From Streptomyces niveus (GTDB lineage: Bacteria; Actinomycetota; Actinomycetes; Streptomycetales; Streptomycetaceae): DNA of 64,000 nt. Shown piece after piece: positions 1 through 8,043 of the stretch; the stretch's first letter is position 1; each line of letters begins with the position of its first letter. Under the pieces are notes generated by a model. It did no database searches and was not told where the DNA came from. It saw nothing but the letters and a program-made list of their open reading frames with translations. A program made the translations under genes and the position numbers. The stretch is taken from the NCBI RefSeq assembly GCF_002009175.1, contig NZ_CP018047.1, positions 2,852,001 through 2,916,000 of the forward strand. Reading direction: 5' to 3'.

Positions 1-1192
1 CGATGACGAGCACCGTGCTCGTGACGTACGACTCGTGGAACCAGCTCTTCGGGTCGCCGCCCTTGTCGTAGGCGAACAGCAGCAGCGCCGAGACGACGAG
101 TGCGCCCAGCGCGGGCTTCGGGCTCTTCTTGTAGAGCCGCCACAGCACCACGAGCCAGACGAGCACCACGAGCAGCAGAAGCATCGCGTGTACGTTCTCC
201 GCGCCGCCGCGCAGCTTGAGGCTGTCGGTGAAGCCGAACAGACCGGCGCCCAGCGCCATACCGCCCGGCATCCAGTTGCCGAAGATCATCGCGGCGAGAC
301 CGATGTAGCCGCGGCCGCCGGTCTGGTTCTCCTGGTAGATGCCGGTGGCGACGATGGCGAGGAACGCGCCGCCGAGTCCGGCGAGGCCGCCGGAGACGGT
401 GACCGCGATGTACTTGTACTTGTAGACGTTGACGCCGAGCGTCTCCGCGGCGATCGGGTTCTCGCCGCAGGAGCGCAGGCGCAGCCCGAAGGACGTACGC
501 CACAGGATCCACCAGGTGGCGGGGATCAGCAGCAGGGCGACGATCGTCAGCAGGGACAGGCCCGTCACCAGACCGCCGAGCACGCCGGCGATGTCGGAGA
601 TCAGGAACCAGTGTTTCTGTTGGAGATCGGCCAGCCCGTCGGCGAGTCCTGGAATGGTGATCTCGGTGATCGAGTCGATGCGGGGGGACTGCTTGGAGGA
701 GCCGCCCTCCTCGTGGGCGAAGGTGAAGTTGGACAGGTAGCGGGTCACGCCCACGGCAAGGATGTTGATGGCCACACCGGAGACGATGTGGTTCACGCCG
801 AAGGTGACGGTGACGACCGCGTGCAGCAGACCGCCGAGCGCCCCGCCGAGTATGCCGAACAGGACACCGACCCAGGGGCCCCACTGGAAGCCGGCCCAGG
901 CACCGAACCAGGTGCCGAGGACCATCATTCCTTCAAGGCCGATGTTGATGACGCCCGCGCGCTCGGCCCACAGGCCGCCGAGTCCGGCGAGGCCGATGGG
1001 TACGGCGAGTTCGAGCGCGCCGGCCACCTGTCCCACGGAGGTGATGTCCTCGGCGCCGCTGATCAGCCGGACCAGGGAGATCAGCGCCAGTCCGCCGGAG
1101 ATGATCAGCAGGATGACGGGCAGGGTGAGCTTGCGCCGCCCGCCGCCCTTCTTGGGAGCCGCACTCGCTGCGGTAACGGTGCTGGTACTCAC
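1..1192 (-). CDS. Nucleoside ABC transporter permease (BPD_transp_2 family), partial
   Basis: This is the second inner-membrane permease of a purine-nucleoside ABC importer of the BMP/YufQ (NupQ) type. The GTG start at 1192 overlaps the TGA of the upstream permease by 4 bp (GTGA), so the two are translationally coupled. The visible 397 residues open with a Lys/Gly/Arg-rich cytoplasmic tail, followed by several hydrophobic segments and the family stretch around 'GLWAERAGVINIGLEGMM'. The C-terminus lies beyond base 1, so the gene is cut by the window edge and not shown to be broken. The neighbours are the paralogous permease, an ATPase and a BMP lipoprotein. Nucleoside specificity is inferred from the family and is not visible in the residues. 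Confidence 0.9.
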   Translation of the reverse strand, partial: MSTSTVTAASAAPKKGGGRRKLTLPVILLIISGGLALISLVRLISGAEDITSVGQVAGALELAVPIGLAGLGGLWAERAGVINIGLEGMMVLGTWFGAWAGFQWGPWVGVLFGILGGALGGLLHAVVTVTFGVNHIVSGVAINILAVGVTRYLSNFTFAHEEGGSSKQSPRIDSITEITIPGLADGLADLQQKHWFLISDIAGVLGGLVTGLSLLTIVALLLIPATWWILWRTSFGLRLRSCGENPIAAETLGVNVYKYKYIAVTVSGGLAGLGGAFLAIVATGIYQENQTGGRGYIGLAAMIFGNWMPGGMALGAGLFGFTDSLKLRGGAENVHAMLLLLVVLVWLVVLWRLYKKSPKPALGALVVSALLLFAYDKGGDPKSWFHESYVTSTVLVI

Positions 1193-2400
1193 AGGGCAGC
1201 CCCCTTGTCGCTCTTGTCGTTCGCGTCGTTCGTGTCGTTCGTGGAGAGGGAAGCGGATTCCGAATCGGAGCCCGGTCCGGAACCGGGTCCGGAGTCGGCC
1301 TCGGTCCGGATCGCGCCGCCCGCCGCGAGCTCCTCGCCGACCTTCTGCTGCTGGCGGCGGAGCCCGTAACGGCGGACCAGTTCATAGCTGACCACGACCG
1401 ATATCACGATCAGGCCCTGCATGATCGTCGCGATCTCCTTCTCGTACCCGTACTGGTCGAGAGAGGCGGACGACTTGTCGAGGAACGCGATCAGCAGCGC
1501 GCTGAACGCGATGCCGAGCGGATGGTTGCGGCCCAGCAGCGCGATCGTAATGCCGGTGAAGCCGATCCCGGTGGGGAAGTCGAGGCTGTACGTGTGGGTG
1601 TCGCCCAGCAGCGTCGGCATGCCGACCAGACCGGCGATCCCGCCGGAGATCAGCATCGACGTGAGGATCATCTTCTTGGCGTCGACGCCGGACGCCTGCG
1701 CGGCGCTCTCGCTGGCGCCGGTGGCACGCAGGTCGAAGCCGAAGCGGGTGCGGCCGAGGACGAACCAGTAGATGACACCGCAGAGCGCGGCGACGAAGGT
1801 GAAGCCGTAGATCTCGCCGGCCTCGGCGCCCATGGACAGTCCGGGGAACCAGCCGGACTCCGGGATCTCACCGGTGGTCAGGTTGTTGGAGCCGGGGGGC
1901 TGCTCGCCGAAGTTCTTCGGCAGGATCAGCCAGGCGACGAGGCTGGTGGCGATCGAGTTGAGCATGATCGTGGAGACGACCTCGCTCACCCCGCGCGTGG
2001 TCTTGAGGATGCCCGCGATACCCGACCAGAAGGCGCCGACGAGCATCGCCGTTATGACGATGAGGGCGATCTGGAGCGGGCCCGGCAGGGTCACGCTGGC
2101 ACCGACGAGCGCCGCCACCATCGCGGCGAGCCGGTACTGGCCGTCGACCCCGATGTTGAAGAGGTTCATCCGGAAGCCGACGGCGACGGCGAGCGCGGCG
2201 AGGTAGTACGTACCGGCCTGGTTGACGATCAGGACCTGTACGTCGACGTAGCTCGCCGACTCGAACATGATGCGGTACGGCTCGAACGGGTTGGTGCCCG
2301 AGGCGAGCAGCACCACCGTGGTGAGGGCGATGGCGACGACCAGCGCGAGCACCGGGCCCGCCAGGCCCAGGATCAGCCGGTCCTTGTCGAACTTCTTCAT
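1189..2400 (-). CDS. Nucleoside ABC transporter permease (YufP/NupP-like)
   Basis: This 403-residue polytopic membrane protein is the first permease of the BMP-type nucleoside importer. Its N-terminus 'MKKFDKDRLILGLAGP' leads straight into a transmembrane helix, and the family signature 'RMNLFNIGVDGQY' lies near residue 95, followed by more hydrophobic segments. The C-terminal tail is charged and low in complexity, rich in Gly, Pro, Ser and Asp, with no predicted function. The ATG at 2400 overlaps the ATPase stop as ATGA, and its own stop overlaps the next permease start as GTGA, so all three are coupled. It should dimerise with the downstream permease to form the channel. Confidence 0.93.
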   Translation of the reverse strand: MKKFDKDRLILGLAGPVLALVVAIALTTVVLLASGTNPFEPYRIMFESASYVDVQVLIVNQAGTYYLAALAVAVGFRMNLFNIGVDGQYRLAAMVAALVGASVTLPGPLQIALIVITAMLVGAFWSGIAGILKTTRGVSEVVSTIMLNSIATSLVAWLILPKNFGEQPPGSNNLTTGEIPESGWFPGLSMGAEAGEIYGFTFVAALCGVIYWFVLGRTRFGFDLRATGASESAAQASGVDAKKMILTSMLISGGIAGLVGMPTLLGDTHTYSLDFPTGIGFTGITIALLGRNHPLGIAFSALLIAFLDKSSASLDQYGYEKEIATIMQGLIVISVVVSYELVRRYGLRRQQQKVGEELAAGGAIRTEADSGPGSGPGSDSESASLSTNDTNDANDKSDKGAAL

Positions 2401-3962
2401 CGGGCCTCGTCCTCCGGGGCTGCCTCGAGATGGCCGGTGGCGGCGCCGGTCATGGCGGTGCCCAGCTCCTCCGGGGTGATGGTCGCGGGGTCCGCGTCGG
2501 CGACGAGCCTGCCGCGGTACATCACGCGCAGGGTGTCGGAGAGCCCGATCAGCTCGTCGAGGTCGGCGGAGATCAGCAGCACCGCGAGCCCGTCGCGGCG
2601 GGCGGCCTTGATCTGGTCCCAGATCTGGGCCTGCGCGCCGACGTCGACGCCGCGTGTCGGGTGGGCGGCGATCAGCAGCTTCGGGTTGTGGCTCATCTCG
2701 CGGCCGACGATCAGCTTCTGCTGGTTGCCGCCGGAGAGGGAGGAGGCCGTGACGTCGATGCCGGGGGTGCGGACGTCGTACTCGACGACGATGCGCTTGG
2801 TGTCGGTGCGCGCCGCCCCGGGGTCGAGGAGTCCGCCCCGGCTGTTGGGGCGTTCGGTCACGTGGCCGAGGATACGGTTCTCCCACAGAGGGGCTTCCAG
2901 CAGCAGTCCGTGCCGGTGCCGGTCCTCGGGGATGTAGCCGATGCCGCCCTCGCGCCGCTTGCGGGTGGGCGCGTGGGAGATGTCGGCGTTGTCGAGGGTG
3001 ATCAGGCCGCCGTCGGGGTCGCGCAGACCCATCAGCGTCTCGATCAGTTCGGTCTGGCCGTTGCCCTCGACGCCCGCTATGCCCAGGACCTCGCCGCGGT
3101 GGATGGTGAAGCCGATGTCGGCGAGCACCTCGCGTACGACGCCGTCGGGGTCGGTGGCCGTGAGCCGCAGGTCCGAGACCTGGAGCACGGGGACGTCCGT
3201 GACGGTGGACTCGCGGGTCTCGGGCGAGGGGAGTTCGCTGCCGACCATCAGCTCGGCGAGCTGCTTGGTGCTGGTGTTCGCGGGGTCGGCCGTGCCCACG
3301 GTCGTACCGCGCCGGATGACGGTGATGTCGTCGGCGACGGACAGCACCTCGCCCAGCTTGTGGGAGATGAAGATGACGGTCAGGCCCTCGGCCTTGAGTT
3401 CGCGCAGGTTGTCGAAGAGCGCGTCGACCTCCTGCGGGACGAGGACCGCGGTGGGCTCGTCGAGGATGAGGATGCGGGCGCCCCGGTAGAGGACCTTGAG
3501 GATCTCCACGCGCTGGCGGTCGGCGACGCCGAGTTCTTCGACGAGGGCGTCGGGGCGGACCCCGAGGCCGTACGCGTCGGAGATCTCGTTGATCTTCCGC
3601 CGCGCCCCCTGGCCGATGCCGTACAGCTTCTCGCCGCCGAGGACCACGTTCTCCAGGACGGTGAGGTTGTCGGCCAGCATGAAGTGCTGGTGCACCATGC
3701 CGATGCCGCGCGCGATGGCGTCGGCCGGGCTGTTGAAGGTGACCTGCGTGCCGTCGACGGTGATGGTTCCCTCGTCCGGCTTCTGCATGCCGTACAGGAT
3801 CTTCATCAGGGTCGACTTGCCGGCACCGTTCTCACCGACGAGGGCGTGGACGGTGCCCTTGCCGATGGTGATGGCGATGTCGTGGTTGGCCACGACTCCG
3901 GGGAACCGCTTGGTGATGCCGTGCAGTTCTACGGCAGGGGGACTGCTGGACGCGTTGATGAC
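2397..3962 (-). CDS. Nucleoside ABC transporter ATP-binding protein, two fused ATPase domains
   Basis: This sugar/nucleoside-type double ABC ATPase energises the two downstream permeases. The first domain has Walker A 'GENGAGKST', a degenerate signature region and Walker B 'ILILDEPTAVL'. The second has 'GVEGNGQTEL' as Walker A and 'LSGGNQQKLIVGREM' as the signature. The start is odd. The first ATG/GTG/TTG in frame is GTG at 3893, but that would remove 'VELHGITKRFPGV', which carries the first beta strand and the aromatic A-loop of the ABC fold. An AAGGAG ribosome site at 3968-3973 sits 5 nt before a GTC codon (3960-3962) and 8 nt before an ATC codon (3957-3959). I therefore place the start at GTC 3962, with ATC 3959 as alternative. 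The length is about 521 residues, normal for the family. Confidence 0.88.
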   Translation of the reverse strand, partial: VINASSSPPAVELHGITKRFPGVVANHDIAITIGKGTVHALVGENGAGKSTLMKILYGMQKPDEGTITVDGTQVTFNSPADAIARGIGMVHQHFMLADNLTVLENVVLGGEKLYGIGQGARRKINEISDAYGLGVRPDALVEELGVADRQRVEILKVLYRGARILILDEPTAVLVPQEVDALFDNLRELKAEGLTVIFISHKLGEVLSVADDITVIRRGTTVGTADPANTSTKQLAELMVGSELPSPETRESTVTDVPVLQVSDLRLTATDPDGVVREVLADIGFTIHRGEVLGIAGVEGNGQTELIETLMGLRDPDGGLITLDNADISHAPTRKRREGGIGYIPEDRHRHGLLLEAPLWENRILGHVTERPNSRGGLLDPGAARTDTKRIVVEYDVRTPGIDVTASSLSGGNQQKLIVGREMSHNPKLLIAAHPTRGVDVGAQAQIWDQIKAARRDGLAVLLISADLDELIGLSDTLRVMYRGRLVADADPATITPEELGTAMTGAATGHLEAAPEDEAR

Positions 3963-3967
3963 GCACT

Positions 3968-3973
3968 CTCCTT
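3968..3973 (-). promoter_or_regulatory. Ribosome binding site deciding the start of the nucleoside ATPase
   Basis: A perfect AAGGAG lies 5 nt before GTC (3962) and 8 nt before ATC (3959), with no standard start codon in frame nearby. It argues that translation begins here and not at GTG 3893. Confidence 0.6.
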
Positions 3974-4107
3974 GGCCGGACAGGAGCTGGGGCTGGGCGG
4001 AGGGCAGGGCGGGGGTGAAGCTATCGCGCCGGAGGGGCGTCTACACGCGTAGCGCTGCCGAATCGTGAGCGTAGATCTTGGGGAGAACGGGTACCGCCGT
4101 CGTGACC

Positions 4108-4150
4108 GGGGCCCGGAGCGTCGGCGGAAGTCGCCGTCACTCCGGGCCCC
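4108..4150 (-). terminator. Hairpin between the BMP lipoprotein gene and the ATPase gene
   Basis: GGGGCCCGGAG (4108-4118) pairs perfectly with CTCCGGGCCCC (4140-4150), and a smaller GGCG/CGCC stem lies inside. It follows the lipoprotein stop by 15 nt. Since the ATPase and permeases lie further downstream on the same strand, it probably acts as a partial terminator or mRNA stabiliser. That would keep the binding protein more abundant than the membrane components. Confidence 0.65.
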
Positions 4151-4164
4151 GTGCACAACACTGG

Positions 4165-5214
4165 TTACGGAGCCGTCTTGACGGTGATCTTGCCGTCGAC
4201 GATCTCCTGCTTGGCCTTGTCCACCGCGGCGGTCACCTCGGTCAGCTTGACGTAGGCCGGGTTGGAGTCGGTGAGGCCGACGCCGTCCTTGTCGAGACCG
4301 TAGCGGATCTCACCGTTCTGCGGCTTGCCGTCCTCGACCGACTTGATCAGGTTGAACACCGCGTCGGCGATGTCCTTGGTGACCGAGGTCAGGATGCTGT
4401 CCTTGTACTGGGCGAGACCGGCCTGCATGTACTGGTCGGAGTCGACGCCGATGTTCCACTTGCCCGCGGCCGAGACCGCCTCGATCGAGCCGGAGCCGGC
4501 CAGACCGGCCGCCGCGTAGATCACGTCGGCCTTCTTGTCGAGCTGGCCCTGCGCCGCGGCCTTGCCGAGGTCGGGCTTGGAGAAGCCGTCGAAGTTCGGG
4601 GGCTGGGTCAGGTACTGCGAGAGCACCTTCACCGAGGGGTCGGTGTCCTCGACGCCCTGCGCGTAGCCGGCCTCGAACTTCTTGATCAGCGGGGTCTCGA
4701 CACCGCCTATGAAGCCGACGGTCTTGGACTTGGTGGCCTTGGCCGCCGCGACACCGGCGAGGTAGGAGCCCTGCTCCTCGTTGAAGACCATGTTGGCGAT
4801 GTTCTCGCCGGTCACCGACGAGTCGTCGATTATGCCGAAGGTCGTCTTCGGGAACTTCGGGGCGACCTTCTTGATCGCCGGGGCGTAGGCGAAGCCGACG
4901 CCGATCACCGGGTTGTTGCCGGCGCGGGCCAGCTCGGTCAGGCGCTGGACCTTGTCGGCGTCGGACTCGCCGTCGGACGGCTCGGCGTCGTTGCCCTTGA
5001 CCTTGAGGTCCTTCTCGGCCTTCGCGAGACCCGCATACGCGGCGTCGTTGAAGGACTGGTCACCGCGGCCGCCGATGTCGTAGGCGATGGCGACGCTTTT
5101 CTCCTTGGAGTCGGACGCGGCGTCCGAGGAGGAGGTGTTGCCACACGCGGTGGCGGTCAGCGCGAGCGCCGCGGACGCGACGCCCACGGTTGCGATCCTG
5201 GTGATCCGGCGCAA
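4165..5214 (-). CDS. BMP-family nucleoside-binding lipoprotein
   Basis: This is the extracytoplasmic binding protein of the nucleoside importer, tethered to the membrane by a lipidated Cys. The signal peptide runs 'MRRITRIATVGVASAALA', with lipobox 'LTATAC' and Cys near residue 24. The mature part has the BMP/PnrA features 'YDIGGRGDQSFNDAAY', 'VGFIGGVETPLIKKFEAGY' and a C-terminal 'GVGLTDSNPAY'. I choose TTG at 5214 because AAGGAG lies 6 nt upstream of it; the longer frame from TTG 5229 would place that ribosome site inside the coding sequence. The protein is 349 residues, typical of the family. The gene heads the operon and is followed by a strong hairpin. Confidence 0.93.
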   Translation of the reverse strand: MRRITRIATVGVASAALALTATACGNTSSSDAASDSKEKSVAIAYDIGGRGDQSFNDAAYAGLAKAEKDLKVKGNDAEPSDGESDADKVQRLTELARAGNNPVIGVGFAYAPAIKKVAPKFPKTTFGIIDDSSVTGENIANMVFNEEQGSYLAGVAAAKATKSKTVGFIGGVETPLIKKFEAGYAQGVEDTDPSVKVLSQYLTQPPNFDGFSKPDLGKAAAQGQLDKKADVIYAAAGLAGSGSIEAVSAAGKWNIGVDSDQYMQAGLAQYKDSILTSVTKDIADAVFNLIKSVEDGKPQNGEIRYGLDKDGVGLTDSNPAYVKLTEVTAAVDKAKQEIVDGKITVKTAP

Positions 5215-5372
5215 GGGAGGCTCCTTCAAAGCGACCTAAGCGCCTCTTCCGGCGCTGGTTTCGCCGCGATCGTAACGCGCGTAGATGTCAGATAAAGCCC
5301 TGTACGGAAGCCGTTATCGGATCGTCGCGAACAGGATGTGCGACGTCCGATTACGGGAAGGGGCACGGCCGG

Positions 5373-6626
5373 TTACGAACGGTCGCCGTCGATGAGCGCG
5401 GCGGCGGTGAAAAGCTCCACCCCGACCTGAATCGCCCGTTCGTCCGCGTCGAAATCGCCCCGGTGGAGATCGTGCCTGGCGGAGTCTCCCGGAGTCCGTA
5501 CGCCGAGCCGCGCCATCGCGCCGGGGACCTGCTCCAGATACCAGGAGAAGTCCTCGCCGCCGAGGCTCTGCTCGGTGTCCTCGATCGACTGCGCGCCGCG
5601 GCGCGCGGTCTGGGCGTCCCGCAGCAGCTCGGCCGTCATCAGGTCGTTGACGACAGGCGGCACCCCGCGGACATAGTTGATCTGCGACTTGGCGTGGTAG
5701 AGCGCGGAGATCTCGTCGATCGCGGCGTGCACCAGGTCCGGCGCCTCGCGCCAGGCCTTCAGATCCAGGCAGCGGACGGTGCCGGACAGTTCGGCGTGCT
5801 GCGGGATGACGTTGCAGGCGTGGCCGGCGGCGATACGGCCCCAGGTGAGCGCGAGCCCGGACCGGGCGTCGACGCGGCGGGCCAGCAGCGCGGGCACCTC
5901 GGTGGCGACCTTCGCGGCGGCGGTGACCAGGTCGGTGGTCAGATGCGGGCGGGCGGTGTGGCCGCCGGGGCCGTCGAGGGTGACTTCCAGCCGGTCGCAG
6001 GCGGAGGTGATGGGCCCGGTGCGCAGACCGATGGTGCCGACGTCCACGCGCGGGTCGCAGTGCACCGCGATGATCCGCCCGACGCCCTCCAGGACGCCGG
6101 ACTCGATGGCGTCGAGCGCGCCGCCGGGCAGCACCTCCTCGGCGGGCTGGAAGATCAGCCGCACGGGGTGGGGCAGCAGGCCCTCACGGTCGAGCGCGGC
6201 GAGGACCAGCCCGGCGCCGAGGACGGCGGTGGTGTGGACGTCGTGACCGCAGGCGTGCGCGCGGTCGGGCACGGTGGAGCGGTAGGCGACCCCGGCCTTG
6301 GTGTCCGGGATGGGAAGCGCGTCGATGTCCGCGCGCAGGGCGAGCATGGGCCTGGCGGCCACGGCGCCGTCGCGGGTGCCGATGTCACAGAAGAGTCCGG
6401 TGCCGGTGTTGAGTACCTGCGGGACGAGTCCGGCCTGCTCGAGGCGGTGCTTGAGCGCGGCGGTGGTACGGAACTCCTGGTTGCCGAGCTCCGGGTGCAT
6501 GTGCATGTCTCTGCGGAAGGCGATCAGCTCGGTACGCAGCGTTTCGGGCAACGTACCGGGCAGCGCGGAGGCACTGGGCTCACCGGAGAGGTCGGCTTCG
6601 GACTCGCGGGACATCAACTGGTTCAC
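5373..6626 (-). CDS. M20-family amidohydrolase
   Basis: This is a zinc-dependent amidohydrolase of the M20D type (hippurate / IAA-amino acid / N-acyl-amino acid hydrolases), 417 residues and probably cytoplasmic. Visible landmarks are 'RRDMHMHPELGNQEF' near residue 40, 'LALRADIDALPI', the metal-binding 'HACGHDVHTTAVLGAG', 'IFQPAEE' with the catalytic Glu, and 'GGEDFSWYLEQVPGAMARLG' near the C-terminus. The start is GTG 6626 or ATG 6614; neither has a strong ribosome site. It lies just upstream of the nucleoside transporter on the same strand but is separated by about 160 bp, so a shared transcript is possible but unproven. The substrate cannot be read from the sequence. Confidence 0.9.
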   Translation of the reverse strand: MNQLMSRESEADLSGEPSASALPGTLPETLRTELIAFRRDMHMHPELGNQEFRTTAALKHRLEQAGLVPQVLNTGTGLFCDIGTRDGAVAARPMLALRADIDALPIPDTKAGVAYRSTVPDRAHACGHDVHTTAVLGAGLVLAALDREGLLPHPVRLIFQPAEEVLPGGALDAIESGVLEGVGRIIAVHCDPRVDVGTIGLRTGPITSACDRLEVTLDGPGGHTARPHLTTDLVTAAAKVATEVPALLARRVDARSGLALTWGRIAAGHACNVIPQHAELSGTVRCLDLKAWREAPDLVHAAIDEISALYHAKSQINYVRGVPPVVNDLMTAELLRDAQTARRGAQSIEDTEQSLGGEDFSWYLEQVPGAMARLGVRTPGDSARHDLHRGDFDADERAIQVGVELFTAAALIDGDRS

Positions 6627-6967
6627 CTGTTGAAGAGTAGGCCCCCTGAGGGGGCGCCTGCCCGACGATCAACAAAACTTGGGCCCGAAAGGCGTAAGAA
6701 AGCGGGCCGGAAGGCGAGTGACACATCGCCGTGGTGGGTACACTCGCCCGTCCGTCGCGAGGCAGTGACGGAGAGTATCGAATCCGTCCGGAATCCGGAC
6801 ACCGCTCGCACAGGGGTGTACGCCCTCGGGGCGGGCTCCCCCGCCCCGGCGGAACGACGACGGCGGGCTTGAGCCCGAGCCGGCCCTGATCCCCGCCGCG
6901 TAGGACCTGACACACCGCTGCGGCCCGCGCCCCCTGAGGGTTGCGGGCCGCAGCGGTGTGTCAGGTC
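6627..6967. other. Intergenic region upstream of the amidohydrolase
   Basis: This 341-bp gap holds the promoter side of the amidohydrolase gene and the 3' end of the glycopolymer operon. A short inverted repeat, GCCCC-CTGAG-GGGGC, lies at 6641-6655, close to the amidohydrolase start. A very long perfect inverted repeat occupies 6898-6973 (separate entry). I see no convincing small gene: an open frame on the minus strand here is Arg/Gly/Pro-rich, resembles nothing known, and has no ribosome site. Confidence 0.6.
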
Positions 6968-6973
6968 CTACGC
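6898..6973. repeat. 31-bp perfect inverted repeat, probable terminator
   Basis: Bases 6898-6928 and 6943-6973 are perfect reverse complements, with a 14-nt loop. The right arm contains the TAG stop (6968-6970) of the polysialyltransferase-like gene, so the hairpin begins within the last codons. It is much longer than an ordinary terminator stem and may also have arisen by inverted duplication of the gene end. Confidence 0.85.
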
Positions 6974-8038
6974 CGACGCCGCCACGCTCGGCAGCCGGTG
7001 GACGTCCTTCGCCGTTCCCGTGACGCCCGAGAGGAAGCCGTGGGCGCGCGGGGAGGCCGTCGCCTTCAGCCACTCCGGGGCGATGTCCCAGACCGCCACC
7101 CGCACGCCCGTACCGGCGAGCGCGAGCGGCAGGGTGTGGACGACCGTCGAGGGGAAGCTCAGTACGGTCGAGCCGATCGGGCCGCGCCGGGCGATCAGTT
7201 CCAGCGGGAGGTCGGGGCGGACGATCTCCAGGCCCGTCTCCGTGGCGAGCCGGTGCAGCTTCTCCACGCTCTCCCTGCGGTGCGCGAAGTACCGCGTCGC
7301 GCCGTGGCTGCGGGCGAGCGAGCCGACCGCCGTCACGTACTGCTCCAGGTCGACCACGCCCGTCTCCACGAGCGAGGTGCCGACCATGTCGGCGCCCTTG
7401 GTGATCCGGGGCGGCCCGAAGGTGGCCTTGGTCCACTCGAACGTGTTGGCCGTGACCGTGATGCCCGGCGGCGCCTCCACCGGCATCGAGGTGAACACCT
7501 CGACGTTGCGGGTGCGCGACGGCGTGAGCCGGCGCCGTGCCACGGCGGAGACCGGCGCGAGAACCATCTCGCGCGGCCCCCGCCTGCCGCCCCGCCGGTG
7601 CCAGCGCACCAGCGGCTCGCCGTGGACGAGCTGCGCGATGAACTCCATCGTCGCCGTCCCGTCGTCCACCACGGTCAGCTCCTTGCTGCTGACGAGTGTC
7701 AGCAGAAGCTGTACGTAGCGGGAGAACGGGTCCCCGATGACGATCCGCTCCGCCCTGCGCAGCAGCGGAGCCAGCTCCCGTATCGTCCGCAGCGGCGCGC
7801 TCGCGCCGCCGCGGGCCTCCTGCCAGCGCACGGTGAAACCCGCGTCGCGGGCCAGCTCGGCCATCCGCCGGAGCTGGCCGCGCGACATGGGGTCGGTCGG
7901 CGACAGGACGACCACGGTGAGCTCCTCACCGGCCGCGCTCGCCCGCGCCCACTCCAGCACGTTCAGGAGTTGGACCGGGCTCTCCACGAATGCGATGGCG
8001 CGAGGGGACGGGGTGCGCACCCCGGAGGGACGGCTCAT
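6968..8038 (-). CDS. Polysialyltransferase-like GT-B glycosyltransferase
   Basis: This 356-residue cytoplasmic protein resembles the bacterial polysialyltransferase/Lst superfamily, which moves CMP-nonulosonate onto an acceptor. Visible traits are N-terminal 'AIAFVESPVQLLNVLEW', 'VIGDPFSRYVQLLL', 'LTVVDDGTATMEF', a 'RYFAHRRES' segment at the place of the HP motif, and 'IGSTVLSFPSTVVHTLPLAL' at the place of the Ser/Thr motif. It is the last gene of the operon: its ATG lies only 5 nt beyond the NeuB stop. With CMP-sugar synthesis encoded immediately upstream, a role in building a nonulosonate polymer is the natural inference. Donor, acceptor and linkage are unknown. Confidence 0.75.
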   Translation of the reverse strand: MSRPSGVRTPSPRAIAFVESPVQLLNVLEWARASAAGEELTVVVLSPTDPMSRGQLRRMAELARDAGFTVRWQEARGGASAPLRTIRELAPLLRRAERIVIGDPFSRYVQLLLTLVSSKELTVVDDGTATMEFIAQLVHGEPLVRWHRRGGRRGPREMVLAPVSAVARRRLTPSRTRNVEVFTSMPVEAPPGITVTANTFEWTKATFGPPRITKGADMVGTSLVETGVVDLEQYVTAVGSLARSHGATRYFAHRRESVEKLHRLATETGLEIVRPDLPLELIARRGPIGSTVLSFPSTVVHTLPLALAGTGVRVAVWDIAPEWLKATASPRAHGFLSGVTGTAKDVHRLPSVAASA

Positions 8039-8043
8039 GGCTG

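Noticed and set aside
1522..4052. Long open frames on the plus strand (1522-2937, 2430-4052)
   Set aside because: They lie opposite the permease and ATPase genes, translate to Asp/Val/Gly/Arg-rich sequence with no motifs, and are expected antisense shadows in GC-rich DNA.
6580..6915. Small minus-strand frames upstream of the amidohydrolase
   Set aside because: Arg/Pro-rich, no ribosome site, no similarity to known proteins; treated as non-coding.
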